Positions 1 to 9,069 of a DNA stretch of 64,000 nucleotides are shown here, piece by piece. Position numbers and translations under genes: made by a program. Each line of letters opens with the position of its first letter. Position 1 is the first letter of the stretch. The notes under the pieces were generated by a model. It was not told where the DNA came from. It searched no databases and worked only from the letters and a program-made list of their open reading frames with translations. Source of the DNA: Microglena sp. YARC (lineage: Eukaryota > Chlorophyta > Chlorophyceae > Chlamydomonadales > Chlamydomonadaceae); NCBI GenBank assembly GCA_022414725.1, contig CM039462.1:44098993-44162992 (forward strand), given 5' to 3'.

Positions 1-1143
1 CAGCAGCAAGGCCAATGGACCACCACCCCAGGCTTCCAAGCTGACAACCACGCCCTTGTCCACAAATTGCTTCATGTGGATACACAAGACGGACACCCAG
101 ACTGGGACATCCAACCACCCCTCTCCTACATTATCCAAACAGGCATCCTCACCAACAAGGATGGCCAGGACACCCACACACACAAACATCTCTCTTATCT
201 CTACACCCCCACTGGGAAATGTATTGGGCACACCCCCAACAACAGACTTACCTCCCTCCAGCAGAATTATGAGCACTTCAAAACTACCCACCCTACCAAA
301 TGGCAACAACTAACCCAGGGAGGAACCTACCATACAGACCTAGCTGCTCTCTTCACTAGGTACAGAGCTACCCCTGCTTCTACCAACATTCTCTCTCCCG
401 TCCTCCACCAAGCCATAGCACAGCTAGGTATCACCCACCACCGAACTTCTACTCCTCTCAGCTATGATCAGAGCCTTCTCAGCTACTCCTCTCCTCACCC
501 AGCTGACCAGCTCTTTGGGTCCAACGAGGACCCCTTCCACACTGTCTGGACTGGGGGCTCCCTAGTGGACATCCCTAGCTCAGTCACCCTGGCACACCAA
601 GCACTCAGGTGGGCCCTAGCCAGTGCAGATTATGCTGAGACTTCCATTAGTCAGCCCCCCACATGCACTGTCATGCTCATCCCTGACACCTGCTATGCTC
701 CCTACAACAAACTTCTCCACCACCCCTGGGTCCACTACATTGACTCCAGGCCCCACTCTGAACTTTATGATACCTCTGACACCTGGTTGGGCAGTAAACT
801 TCACACCCTCCCATCAACCCAACAGTTACACCTCATCCTTATCTGCAGTCCCCAAAGTCAACCTACCTACTTTTCCAACCTTCAAGCCTTTATCCAGCTT
901 TGGCACGACCACATGCACAGCCTCTCCCCCACTGGGAGCCCACCACTATTACCCCACCTGACACCCTCACCTCCTCCGACACTCAGATCACTTACCCTAG
1001 AAAACTCAGATCACTCACCTCAAAACCTTGGCACACTCCACACCGCGAGCACCCTCAACCTCTTACTCCTCCCACTACTCATCCATGCACATACCCAGCT
1101 ATCCTCTCTGCAGGCCTCCAGGTCTACACAGATGGCAGCCTGA
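1..1143 (+). CDS. retrotransposon polyprotein segment, 5'-truncated by the window
   Basis: Open from base 1 to a stop at 1141-1143, with no convincing start inside, so it continues an upstream frame. It is rich in Thr, Pro and His. Around 660-890 it has a hydrophobic-strand pattern (TVMLIP, then LHLILICSP) that I do not recognise; in an intact element it probably links reverse transcriptase to RNase H. From about 900 the coding sense seems to pass to the next frame, since the end of this ORF becomes low-complexity. The element therefore probably carries a frameshift between 900 and 1090, or uses a -1 shift. No function is claimed for this part. Confidence 0.5.
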   Translation, partial: QQQGQWTTTPGFQADNHALVHKLLHVDTQDGHPDWDIQPPLSYIIQTGILTNKDGQDTHTHKHLSYLYTPTGKCIGHTPNNRLTSLQQNYEHFKTTHPTKWQQLTQGGTYHTDLAALFTRYRATPASTNILSPVLHQAIAQLGITHHRTSTPLSYDQSLLSYSSPHPADQLFGSNEDPFHTVWTGGSLVDIPSSVTLAHQALRWALASADYAETSISQPPTCTVMLIPDTCYAPYNKLLHHPWVHYIDSRPHSELYDTSDTWLGSKLHTLPSTQQLHLILICSPQSQPTYFSNLQAFIQLWHDHMHSLSPTGSPPLLPHLTPSPPPTLRSLTLENSDHSPQNLGTLHTASTLNLLLLPLLIHAHTQLSSLQASRSTQMAA

Positions 1144-2084
1144 TCAAAGGTAACTCGGCCTCCCCTAGTAAAATAGGGGCTGCAGTTTATGTCCCCATCG
1201 CAGGGATGAGCTACACTATCAACCCAGGTGGGCGGGGGGCCACCAGGACTAACAACAGAGCAGAACTAGTGGCAATTCACCAAGCCATTATTAACATTCC
1301 ATACGATACTAACCTTACCCTCCACACTGACAGTCTCTGTTCACTTCAACTCATTAAAAAAATGATCCATGATCCCACCACAGCCACACGCTCCCTACAT
1401 GCTGAGCTGCTACATTCAATCCAATCTCACCTCATTCAACGAATTTTACATGGCTCACACACCACTCTTTGCAAAGTACGCTCCCACACAGGCATTCTTG
1501 GAAATAACCGGGCTGACAGCCTAGCGCGTAAGGCCGCAGATGACCCCGCCTCCAGCAGATATACTGATAACACTGGGGAAATCCCCAGACACAATGTTTA
1601 CTGGCCCACTGTCCAACCTCCTCGCACACCCATGGGAGATATCCCCCCACGCATTCTAGCACCTAACCTCACACAAGGCATCAGCTCCAACCTACCCACT
1701 TGCTGCCACCTTGGCCAACACCCGCTTAAAGGGATTTATGCAACCACCTGGGCCGATAACACTCCTCACCAACTCCCTCATGCAAGTAATAAATTTTGGT
1801 CCTCTACCCTAATCCAACATAAAACTAAATTCCACATCCTTAAAGCCCGCTGGGGTCGACTGTGGAATCGTAAACTTGCATATCGGTGGAAACTTCCTTA
1901 TATTAACAACACCCACCCGCCCACAAGCCCTCTATGCCCCATATGCCGCATCTGTGAGGACGGAGCGGGCCACATTCTGGCGGGCTGCTCACACCAGACT
2001 TTCAAGGGGCTCTATATCAAGAGACATGACGCCGCAGTGCGACTCATCCACAAGGCCATCTGCACCTGGGCTCGCGCAGAATGA
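900..2084 (+). CDS. retrotransposon RNase H plus zinc knuckle
   Basis: Residues of the RNase H active site are visible in order: YTDGS (Asp, near 1128), NRAE (Glu, near 1255), HTDS (Asp, near 1326) and a late HTG...NRAD block (near 1485-1520). This is the DEDD arrangement of RNase HI, which removes RNA from the RNA-DNA hybrid made during reverse transcription. Near 1935-1995 a CPICRIC...GH...C cluster matches the zinc-binding motif that often follows reverse transcriptase or RNase H in LINEs. The real coding segment probably starts near 1000-1100; the Met at 900 is only the first in the open frame. It ends in TGA inside an ATGA overlap with the next ORF. Confidence 0.75.
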   Translation: MARPHAQPLPHWEPTTITPPDTLTSSDTQITYPRKLRSLTSKPWHTPHREHPQPLTPPTTHPCTYPAILSAGLQVYTDGSLIKGNSASPSKIGAAVYVPIAGMSYTINPGGRGATRTNNRAELVAIHQAIINIPYDTNLTLHTDSLCSLQLIKKMIHDPTTATRSLHAELLHSIQSHLIQRILHGSHTTLCKVRSHTGILGNNRADSLARKAADDPASSRYTDNTGEIPRHNVYWPTVQPPRTPMGDIPPRILAPNLTQGISSNLPTCCHLGQHPLKGIYATTWADNTPHQLPHASNKFWSSTLIQHKTKFHILKARWGRLWNRKLAYRWKLPYINNTHPPTSPLCPICRICEDGAGHILAGCSHQTFKGLYIKRHDAAVRLIHKAICTWARAE

Positions 2085-2521
2085 TTATGGACGCTGGCAA
2101 GGAAGAGGACCTCCCCAGGGGGGTCCTAGGCAAACGCCTCCCTGACTGGTTACGCCCTTCCTCTATTACAGAAGAGGCCTGGAGGAGAATGAGACCTGAC
2201 CTTGCCATCCTACCTGACATAAACTCTCCTACCGTCCTAAGAGATAAAGAAATTTGGCTCCTTGAGCTTGGCTATTGCTCTGATACCAACCATGCTACCA
2301 AGTTTATCACTAAACATGCCCAGCATGCTAGACTAGTGGATGGCCTCCAATCGGCTGGATATCTTGTTCACTACGTAGTTATCACAATTGGAACAACGGG
2401 TACTATCCCAACCTCCTTTTTGACCTCTATGGCTACACTTGGACTTAACAGATTGTGTGCCCTTCGACTGGCAGACACAGTCCACTCTCACTCTATTTCT
2501 AGCTTTCAAAGTATTTTATAG
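2081..2521 (+). CDS. retrotransposon C-terminal ORF, restriction-endonuclease-like
   Basis: The 146-aa ORF overlaps the RNase H ORF by 4 bp (ATGA), in the -1 frame. It contains RPDLAI (near 2194) followed about 25 residues later by WLLELGY and then a basic/His stretch with QHARLVDGLQSAGY. This RPD...ELxY...LVxxLxxxGY pattern resembles a PD-(D/E)xK-like domain that I recall following the reverse transcriptase of some metazoan LINE-type elements. I infer an endonuclease or endonuclease remnant; the canonical ExK lysine is not evident. The overlap suggests either termination-reinitiation or a frameshift fusion to the upstream ORF. Confidence 0.5.
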   Translation: MIMDAGKEEDLPRGVLGKRLPDWLRPSSITEEAWRRMRPDLAILPDINSPTVLRDKEIWLLELGYCSDTNHATKFITKHAQHARLVDGLQSAGYLVHYVVITIGTTGTIPTSFLTSMATLGLNRLCALRLADTVHSHSISSFQSIL

Positions 2522-2748
2522 TGCAGACGCTTTATGGAGACCCAACAGGGCTCAATACCAGGGGATTAGTAATTTCCCTGGTTCTCCTTGTTAAAGTTTG
2601 CCCACCAGGGGCTTATTCAGACTCCCTGACAAGGAGACTCTTTTATGGTGACTACTGCTAGCTCCGGCTTACGCAGTGGTGTCCTTAACTTCACGTCCTG
2701 AGAGTGGCGCATTACTCGGATGTAACAATTTCAATTTCAATTTCAATA

Positions 2749-4543
2749 GAGCGGACGTTTCGGACGGCCTTGTGCACCTTATTTTTCGCCATTTCGGCTA
2801 CTGGATGTGGTTGGAGCACCGAAAACGGTGTGTGGGTGTTGAACTTGGTTACATGGCTGCAGCTAGCAATCCGGATGCTTGCCGTCTTTGGTGGAAAATA
2901 AATTGCTAGGGAAATGTAAACGTGACGTAAGTATTGAAGCGGTGAACTAGAAGACTTGTTACAGGTCAGGCAAATGCCAGTGATTGTTCCAACGTCAGAA
3001 GTTACATGTTCCAAGTTCTATAAATGTCCGAACACTAGCTTATATCTCAGAGTAGAACAATCGAGAAAGTCCTATCCTAACGAAACTTGAACCCTAGAGT
3101 GTTCGGCTCATATAAACCCTTCTGACGTTGTAATAATCACTGGCTTCTGCCTGATCTGTAACAAGTATTATAGTTCCTCGGTCCTCCTGTCCCTCGACCA
3201 TTGCGAGTAACAATCGCTGACTATCGCCGGATCGTCACCCTCCAAGCTTAGAACATACTACAACATCAGGCATGTACGTGAGTACGTCGAGGTGTAGGCT
3301 GGAGCTATGGCTGTACGTTGTGCGGACATCAGTACGCCTTCTGGACTGTGCGAAGATCAACGCGTGGCTCTGACCTACGGTGGTGGACTGCCGACTGCAG
3401 ACCGTTTCTTTAGGCTTAACGGTACATGTTTCTAGCCCGGTCTACTAGGGCTGTGTTGCAAACGCAAAATTGCGGCGCAGAAATGAATGCGTCTGTTGGG
3501 ATTAAACCTGCGACTTTGGAAATTTGTCTTAAGACTTTGAATTTCTTGTCCAATTCTCAAACGCAGATTTGGGAGGGCATGCTACTTGGCAAAGTTTGCA
3601 GGCAAACGTAGATGTGGGCTTGTGAGACATAAAGTTTGGGTCATGAAAAGTACATTTTGAAGTACCCTTAAACAACCCTAGAGGGCAAGTTTTTTTTTAG
3701 TTGTGAAAGGACTTTCACCCCAGGAGGTGGGTCTCCCGACACAAACCTGACCCGGAGAATTCAGTTTGAATGGCGTTGCCCCTCCTACAAAAAAGTAGGC
3801 GCACGGTGAGCTCGTTGGACGATGAGCCTCTAACTGGACTTTTTTTGTTTAACATCATGTTTTTTTATCATGATACACGATGCTCTTGGTCCGCTTTGGT
3901 CGGAGAGCACGAAGAGAAAGGAATTTAGGAGAAGAAAGTTAGATAGAAAGGAGGGGCTAGGAAAGCAAGAGCAAGCCAGCCAAGGGGCACGCAAGTACTC
4001 AACCAATCCGGGTCTGTCGAGGAGACGCGTGAAAAGAGTGTCCACCTCTAGTACTGGATTGAAATACATGTACCTTAAACGTACCAATTACCAACACAAT
4101 TAACAGAATCGTGTGTTCGTGAGAAACTGAGCGCATCTGCTTGAAGGGCTCGATTCTTGTAATCGCAGTATTCCGGTTTTCTATCTAACACTGATTTGCA
4201 GCCGGAAGCTGAAATCTCTTTGCCTTCCGGTCCAAATCTGCGTAAATTGCTACCGGAGACGTCGATACTGAGGAGGGGCTGACCTTGTCATAAAAGGCCC
4301 CAGAGCTTTCATTTGAAGGGTAGGGCTCCTGTCTAATCGGACGGATTTGCCCCTGCTTGAAGTTTCTTTTCTCGATTCGACTGAGACATCCCCGTCCTTT
4401 GCCTGATTCGATCAGCTAGTAGTGGATTTGTTGAAGGGAATCGCTATTGAAAGCCTTGTTCATCTAACGTGGATGTTTCGCCTCTCGCAGGAAATCCTTT
4501 CCGCTAGTCCTCGAGCTTTTGTCTCGGTTACAATAGACCCACA
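2749..4543. other. intergenic, no gene recognised; PP2A upstream region
   Basis: I see no supportable coding region. An inverted Rep-D copy lies at 2838-2923. A CATAAAAG motif near 4290 is a possible TATA-like element for the downstream phosphatase. A pyrimidine-rich tract ending in CTCGCAG near 4490 could be the acceptor of an intron in the 5' UTR. The stretch at about 3700-3830 (a CACCCCAGGAGGTGGG hairpin and AGCTCGTT) resembles 50,490-50,600, so it is probably repetitive. Confidence 0.4.
2838..2923 (-). repeat. Rep-D interspersed repeat (one of about 11 copies)
   Basis: Rep-D is about 95 bp. In its own orientation it runs from CGTGTTTACATTTTCCTGG through GAAGACGGCGAGCAGCC and AAATTGCTGGCTGAAGC to TAACCAAGTTCAAG. 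Other copies, full or partial: 10,452-10,552; 11,665-11,720; 28,205-28,285; 28,322-28,412; 29,757-29,826; 29,921-29,980; 32,556-32,650; 50,710-50,756; 51,311-51,347 (split by an insertion, resuming at 53,089); 53,156-53,242. It often ends in a GTTCAA-rich tail, which would fit a short retroposed element, but I see no internal promoter. Confidence 0.7.
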
Positions 4544-7500
4544 ATGTTGGCAAAGACTTTATCACAGCAGGAAGCTATTCTGAGGGACAATCAGGTCGGG
4601 CAGCTCGCTGACTGCAAGGTTCTGTCTGAGGACGAGGTGGTTGAGATTGCTGCCAAATGCAAAGAGCTGCTTCAGTTGGAGGCAAACGTGTCTCACGTCC
4701 ATGCTCCAGTCGTAGTGGTCGGTGATACACATGGCCAGTTTCACGACCTCCTGGAAATCTTCAAGATTTCCGGCAGCGCTCCTGATACCAACTACCTCTT
4801 CCTTGGAGACTATGTAGACCGAGGCTACTATTCAGTCGAGACTGTTTGCATGGTGATCGCGTTGAAAGTCCGATACCCATCGCGTATTGTGATGATCCGA
4901 GGCAACCATGAGAGCAGACAGATTACGCAAGTGTGAGTAAGGCCTCACATGCAGCTACCGTACAAATTCCTTCCTTCCTTTTCCCTTCCCTGCCCCCTTC
5001 CCCCTTCCCTTTCTCGATTTTCCTTGGTTTTCCCTCTGTCTGCCTCCCTTCCAGCCCTTGTTCCTTTCCAACCCTCTTCATTTTGATATTTTGTGTGTGG
5101 TAGCTCTGGATTCACGGTGAGCCTGCCTATTTCAGAAAGCTCAATCTGTGTTCTCCCTTGCACAGATACGGCTTCTACGAGGAATGCTTGAGAAAGTATG
5201 GGTCTGCTAAGGTTTGGCAGATCCTAACAGACCTGTTTGACTACCTACCCCTGGCAGCAGTTATTGAGTCTCAACTGTTTTGCCCTCATGCTGGCCTGTC
5301 ACCATCTATGGATACCCTGGACCAGATCAACCAGCTTCACAGATTTGAGGAGGTGCCCCATGAAGGCCCCATGTGTGATCTCCTGTGGTCAGATCCAGAT
5401 GACCGAATGGGCTGGGGTATCTCTCCCCGTGGTGCTGGTTACACCTATGGCCAAGACATCTCTGAGCACTTCAACCACGTCAATGGGCTCAAATTCATCA
5501 TCAGGGCTCATCAGCTGGTTTCTGAAGGGTTTCTGTGGCAGCATGAAGGGGCTGTGATCACCGTCTTTAGCGCTCCCAACTACTGTTACCGTTGTGGTGA
5601 GTGTTGCATGATCTTACTTTCTTTTCCTATCACGCTCCAGGTGCTGAACTGGACAACCGCACTGTAGCAAGCTGAGTCCACATGTTTTCTTTTCGGCTTC
5701 TCCTAGTAGCTTCTAGGCAGCTCCCTGAGCCATCCACTGTGCTACACCCAAATACGCCAGCAGTTTTGGACAGCCGATTGTGTCAGCTTCAAGTCCCAAT
5801 TTAGGCTGGATAGCCATTCAGGAGAGCTGCCTAGAAGCTGCTGCTCATAGCTGAAAAGAAAAGCACTGCTGTGTCTGCTGTAATGCCTGCTCACATCATG
5901 ATAGGTGATCTGAGTACACCCAGCAGGCTGAGATACCTTCATGTAGAAAATTGATTTGGCAGTCAAGGCGATCACCATGCCATTTCTGGTAGCATCCTAA
6001 GCAACCCGAGGAAAGCCACATAGTTGACGAGGCTGTGTAGGCAACCTGTTCTAATCTGGTTGGCTTCACCCTATGGCGCAGGTAACAAGGCTGCGATTGT
6101 TGACATCGATGAGAACATGAACCACAAGATCATCCAGTTTGATCATGCTCCCCCTAAAGGAGCTGGAATCACTGAAGTGAAGCGCTCAGTTCCAGGTGAG
6201 TCGGCCCACCTTGCGCGTCTTTCATATTTCAATTTGAGCTTGATGCACTTTTATGAAGTTGATGCACATGATGAGTTGGGACTGCTTGGGCAAATGACTT
6301 TGGTGAAGGAAGATTTTGTTGGACATAAATTCGTAGGGCGTTCCCTATGTTCATGGAGTAGAGTGTGCATATGTTTCCTCTCTAAAACCTGGAGCATTCT
6401 GTTGATGTCATGTGTTGTGATCCGTGTGTTCTCCCTATTGTGATTTTTTTGTAGGATCAAGCAGGAGAGGGCATTTCAAATAACTTTTTCGAACATCCTG
6501 GCACGGGTGACAAAAATACTCGAATGTGAAAGGGGGGCAGATTTCCTGTCAATTCATATCGGTCATTAGAAATTCTGACAAAGTCAGATTTGAGCCTTAA
6601 CCCACCCCCACCCTCAAGGCCAAATTACATGTTGGGACCTTTTTTGCTCTGGGTAGCTAGGATTTTTTTCGTATTCCTATGTCATAAGTTTTGTAATCTG
6701 CCCCCCCCCCCCCACACACACACACAATAAAAGGCCCATATCTCCTACAGAAATTATAATTAGGGGTCAATATAGGGTGAACAGTGATCCCCTCAACGCG
6801 CTCTATCCATTTGTAAACTCACGTTTGGATTTTGATCAATGTTTGACAACATGGTCAAGCAAGCACCCTTTCCTAGCCCTGATTCTGAGCTGAGCTAGCA
6901 AGTTTTGGTGATTGAGAATTTGAAGGTGGTGAATGTGAAGCCTAAGTTGCATGCCGAGGTACCCTCCATATACCCAAGAAGTTTAGGGAGGAAATATTGA
7001 GTTTCTGGTTTGGCCCAACTTTCACACTTGATGTAATTGAAGAACCTGTGGCGGTCACTACTTGAAGCAACCACCTCAACTCATTTCCTCATTCTTGAAA
7101 AAAACGCGAATGTGGAATGCCCACGTCGAATAAGTTTCATGGGTATGCTTAACTTAGTCAGATTCCGTCCGGTGAGGAAGTTACGAAGATATTTCTGAAA
7201 CCGGATCGATCCCTGTACAAGGATCTGCCAGATGCTTTTACTTAGATCTAGAAGACCGTGCCTGCACATTTACTCGTTGACTGAGATAAGCGTAGATTCG
7301 GAAAGGTCTCGTCGAGCCTGTGTTACAGGTCTGCTTAACTTTATAAGAGACTGAGTGCTGAGGAAGTTTCAACCTCTAACAGATTTCACCACAGGAAATT
7401 TCTGAAAGCGGCTGCCCCCCCCCCCCCTCTCGACATTTTTTTTTTGCCTTTTCCAATGGTTCCAGGGCTTACGACTCCTTTAGGCCCTGATTCCGACATG

Positions 7501-9069
7501 CGGTACAGGAGCAACCTTCATAGAGCCCCCCTCCCTTTTTGCCAATTATTCCACTAAGTGGGTCGTTTCACTTTGCACAGCAACGAATTGAACTGTCTCG
7601 ATGAGGCGAGCCCATTGACGCTGCCGCGGTCCTCATGCATTCTATATAAGGGGGGTTGCTGTTGGACCATGTGGGATGCAGGGTACTACATTTTGTCAAA
7701 TTGGCCATCTCTCTAGGGCACAAACGTCAGATTGGTCAGCGCTTTTAGTGCAGAAAGCACGAAGACTGCGCGCTGTGCCCTTAGGGAGTCGGAAAAACTG
7801 CGCAAAACGCGCAATGGGGCTCAAAAAGGCAGTGCGTAAACGCGCTGCCGCACGCGCTCTGTGGTACCCTGGTGGGATGATGCTAATGGGGGGTACTGCT
7901 CAAGAGGTACAGCTTGAGTTCACGACAACTCTCAGAAGGGAAGATCGCCAAATTGCTATTCTTAGTTGCCTTTTCTAAAGATATGCAGCTTGCTGAGAGG
8001 TCGGTCAGACGAGACAGGTTTGGGTCTGGGTTAAGGGTTAGTTAGAAGTTTCTGTCGTACATCCAAACCTTCGCTCATACGGGACAAAGTTGACGCGTGT
8101 TCGTCAAATTCGGTAACCCAAATGCTAACCAACCCCCACGTTTGGGTTATGATTATGGTTATGTCGCACACGTGTAGTTCATTGTTTCTGTTGCGATAAA
8201 TTTCGCCGCATATCCTTCAGCCGCACTTGTTTTCGCAACCGTCCTTCCTTTCACGCCATCTGTAATATTCACTGCGCTGTATGGAGGGGTCCGATCAGGA
8301 GGGGCCGCCACCTGCGGGTCCACGCTAGCATGAGGTGCAGCAGTAGCAGCGTGATACCCAGCATGAGGAGACGCAATTTCCGCCTTCCTCACATTATCGC
8401 CAGAGCCTGCTTGATTTGAGCGCTCCTGCTGCTGATCGGCAATTCAAACTTTTCCTACTGACAAGAAGCTCTGGAATGCCGTCCGAACGAAATTCATGGG
8501 TTTGGGCGGGTTTGGGTTAACCTTGGCTAACCTTCGTCTAACCCCCTCTGACGTGGCAGGCTAACCTCAAACCAAACCCAAACCCGAACCTGTCTCGTCT
8601 GTATGACCTCTGAGTGAACTATCTTGTCGTGATCTTTTTTTCCCAGCGCGACATTGAAACCACCCAACTCAACTGTTTAGGCCTATGCTGGGCTTGAGAT
8701 ATGTATAATATGTTTTACATTTTGCCAAGGTAGAATTCGGCTTCAACTTTTTGGCATTGTTGTTGCACTTTTTTCGCGGAGCCCCCTCTTCAAGGGGATG
8801 GGAGCCCCCATGTTTACCCATTTGTCCGTTTGTCTGTGCGACCGAAAAATTGAAGCCTGATCATCCAACAGTCGTGTAACTAACTCACTTCGGTCAGCTT
8901 CATCGTTGCCACCTTTCGTTCCGTTTCCAACACACTCCGCCAATTTTCCGCGTCGCTTGCGATGTGCATAGGTCTTCTCTCCTCCCAGATCAAGGAATTA
9001 ATCATCTCTCTAAGACTTCCGGCACACTAAAATATCCATTTTGTTCCCCCTGCAGACTACTTCTTGTAG
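4544..9069 (+). CDS. PP2Ac: serine/threonine protein phosphatase 2A catalytic subunit
   Basis: Exons 4544-4932, 5166-5596, 6082-6195 and 9056-9069 join in frame to 315 codons plus stop; the family is about 309 aa. PP2Ac removes phosphate from Ser/Thr in the cytosol and nucleus as part of a complex with scaffold A and regulatory B subunits. Metal-binding motifs are in place: GDTHGQ (residues 60-65), GDYVDRG (88-94), RGNHE (119-123). HAGLSPS, WSDPDDR and [10 protein letters not shown] follow, all diagnostic of PP2A. All introns are GT-AG. The last exon supplies only DYFL, the tail that is carboxymethylated on its final Leu in this family. The residue before PDYFL is Val where animal and plant enzymes have a phosphorylatable Thr. 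The start at 4544 gives a family-like N terminus. Intron 2 holds a Rep-B element and intron 3 a Rep-A element. Confidence 0.95.
5689..5862. repeat. Rep-B: MITE-like terminal-inverted-repeat element in PP2A intron 2
   Basis: The ends are inverted repeats: AGCTTCTAGGCAGCTCCC on the left and its complement, GAGCTGCCTAGAAGCTGCTG, on the right, followed by ATAGCTGAAAAG. It is about 175-200 bp and non-coding. Other copies: 29,337-29,522; 33,398-33,592; 40,183-40,345; 40,768-40,955; 47,782-47,985; 54,140-54,338; 55,055-55,240; and a one-ended fragment at 25,958-26,015. The inverted ends, small size and copy number fit a miniature DNA transposon. I did not resolve target-site duplications. Confidence 0.75.
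8770..8975 (+). repeat. Rep-A interspersed repeat, hairpin-ended, in PP2A intron 3
   Basis: Rep-A is about 205-230 bp, with GCGGAGCCCCCTCTTCAAGG at one end (folds back on GGGGGCTCC) and a GCGTCGCAAGCGACGC-type hairpin at the other. Its middle reads GAAGCC, TGACACGTCAGCCAACGG, CTTCGGTCAGCTCCATCGTT and CCGTTGCCAACACACTCCGCC. In this copy the second hairpin is eroded. Of the ten other copies found, all but two look near full length. Confidence 0.75.

Larger units (their letters stand above)
1..2748 (+). mobile_element. 3' portion of a non-LTR (LINE-like) retrotransposon
   Basis: The region carries three successive open frames (1-1143, 900-2084, 2081-2521). The middle one holds an RNase H domain followed by a zinc knuckle, as found C-terminal to reverse transcriptase in many LINEs. 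The reverse transcriptase itself would lie left of the window and is not seen. After the last stop comes about 200 bp of untranslated sequence and then a short TTTCAA repeat (about 2727-2748), which I take as the 3' tail typical of these elements. Each ORF is in the -1 frame relative to the one before, so the copy is either decayed or uses frameshifting. Target-site duplication cannot be assessed because the 5' end is missing. Confidence 0.75.

Noticed and set aside
4544..4936. PP2A ending at the first TGA as a truncated 130-aa protein
   Set aside because: The TGA is in the intron; GT|GTGAGT at 4,932/4,933 joins cleanly to 5,166 and restores the conserved QVYGFY.
7676..7978. 100-codon frame in PP2A intron 3
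   Set aside because: Basic, low-information sequence inside a well-supported intron; no domain.
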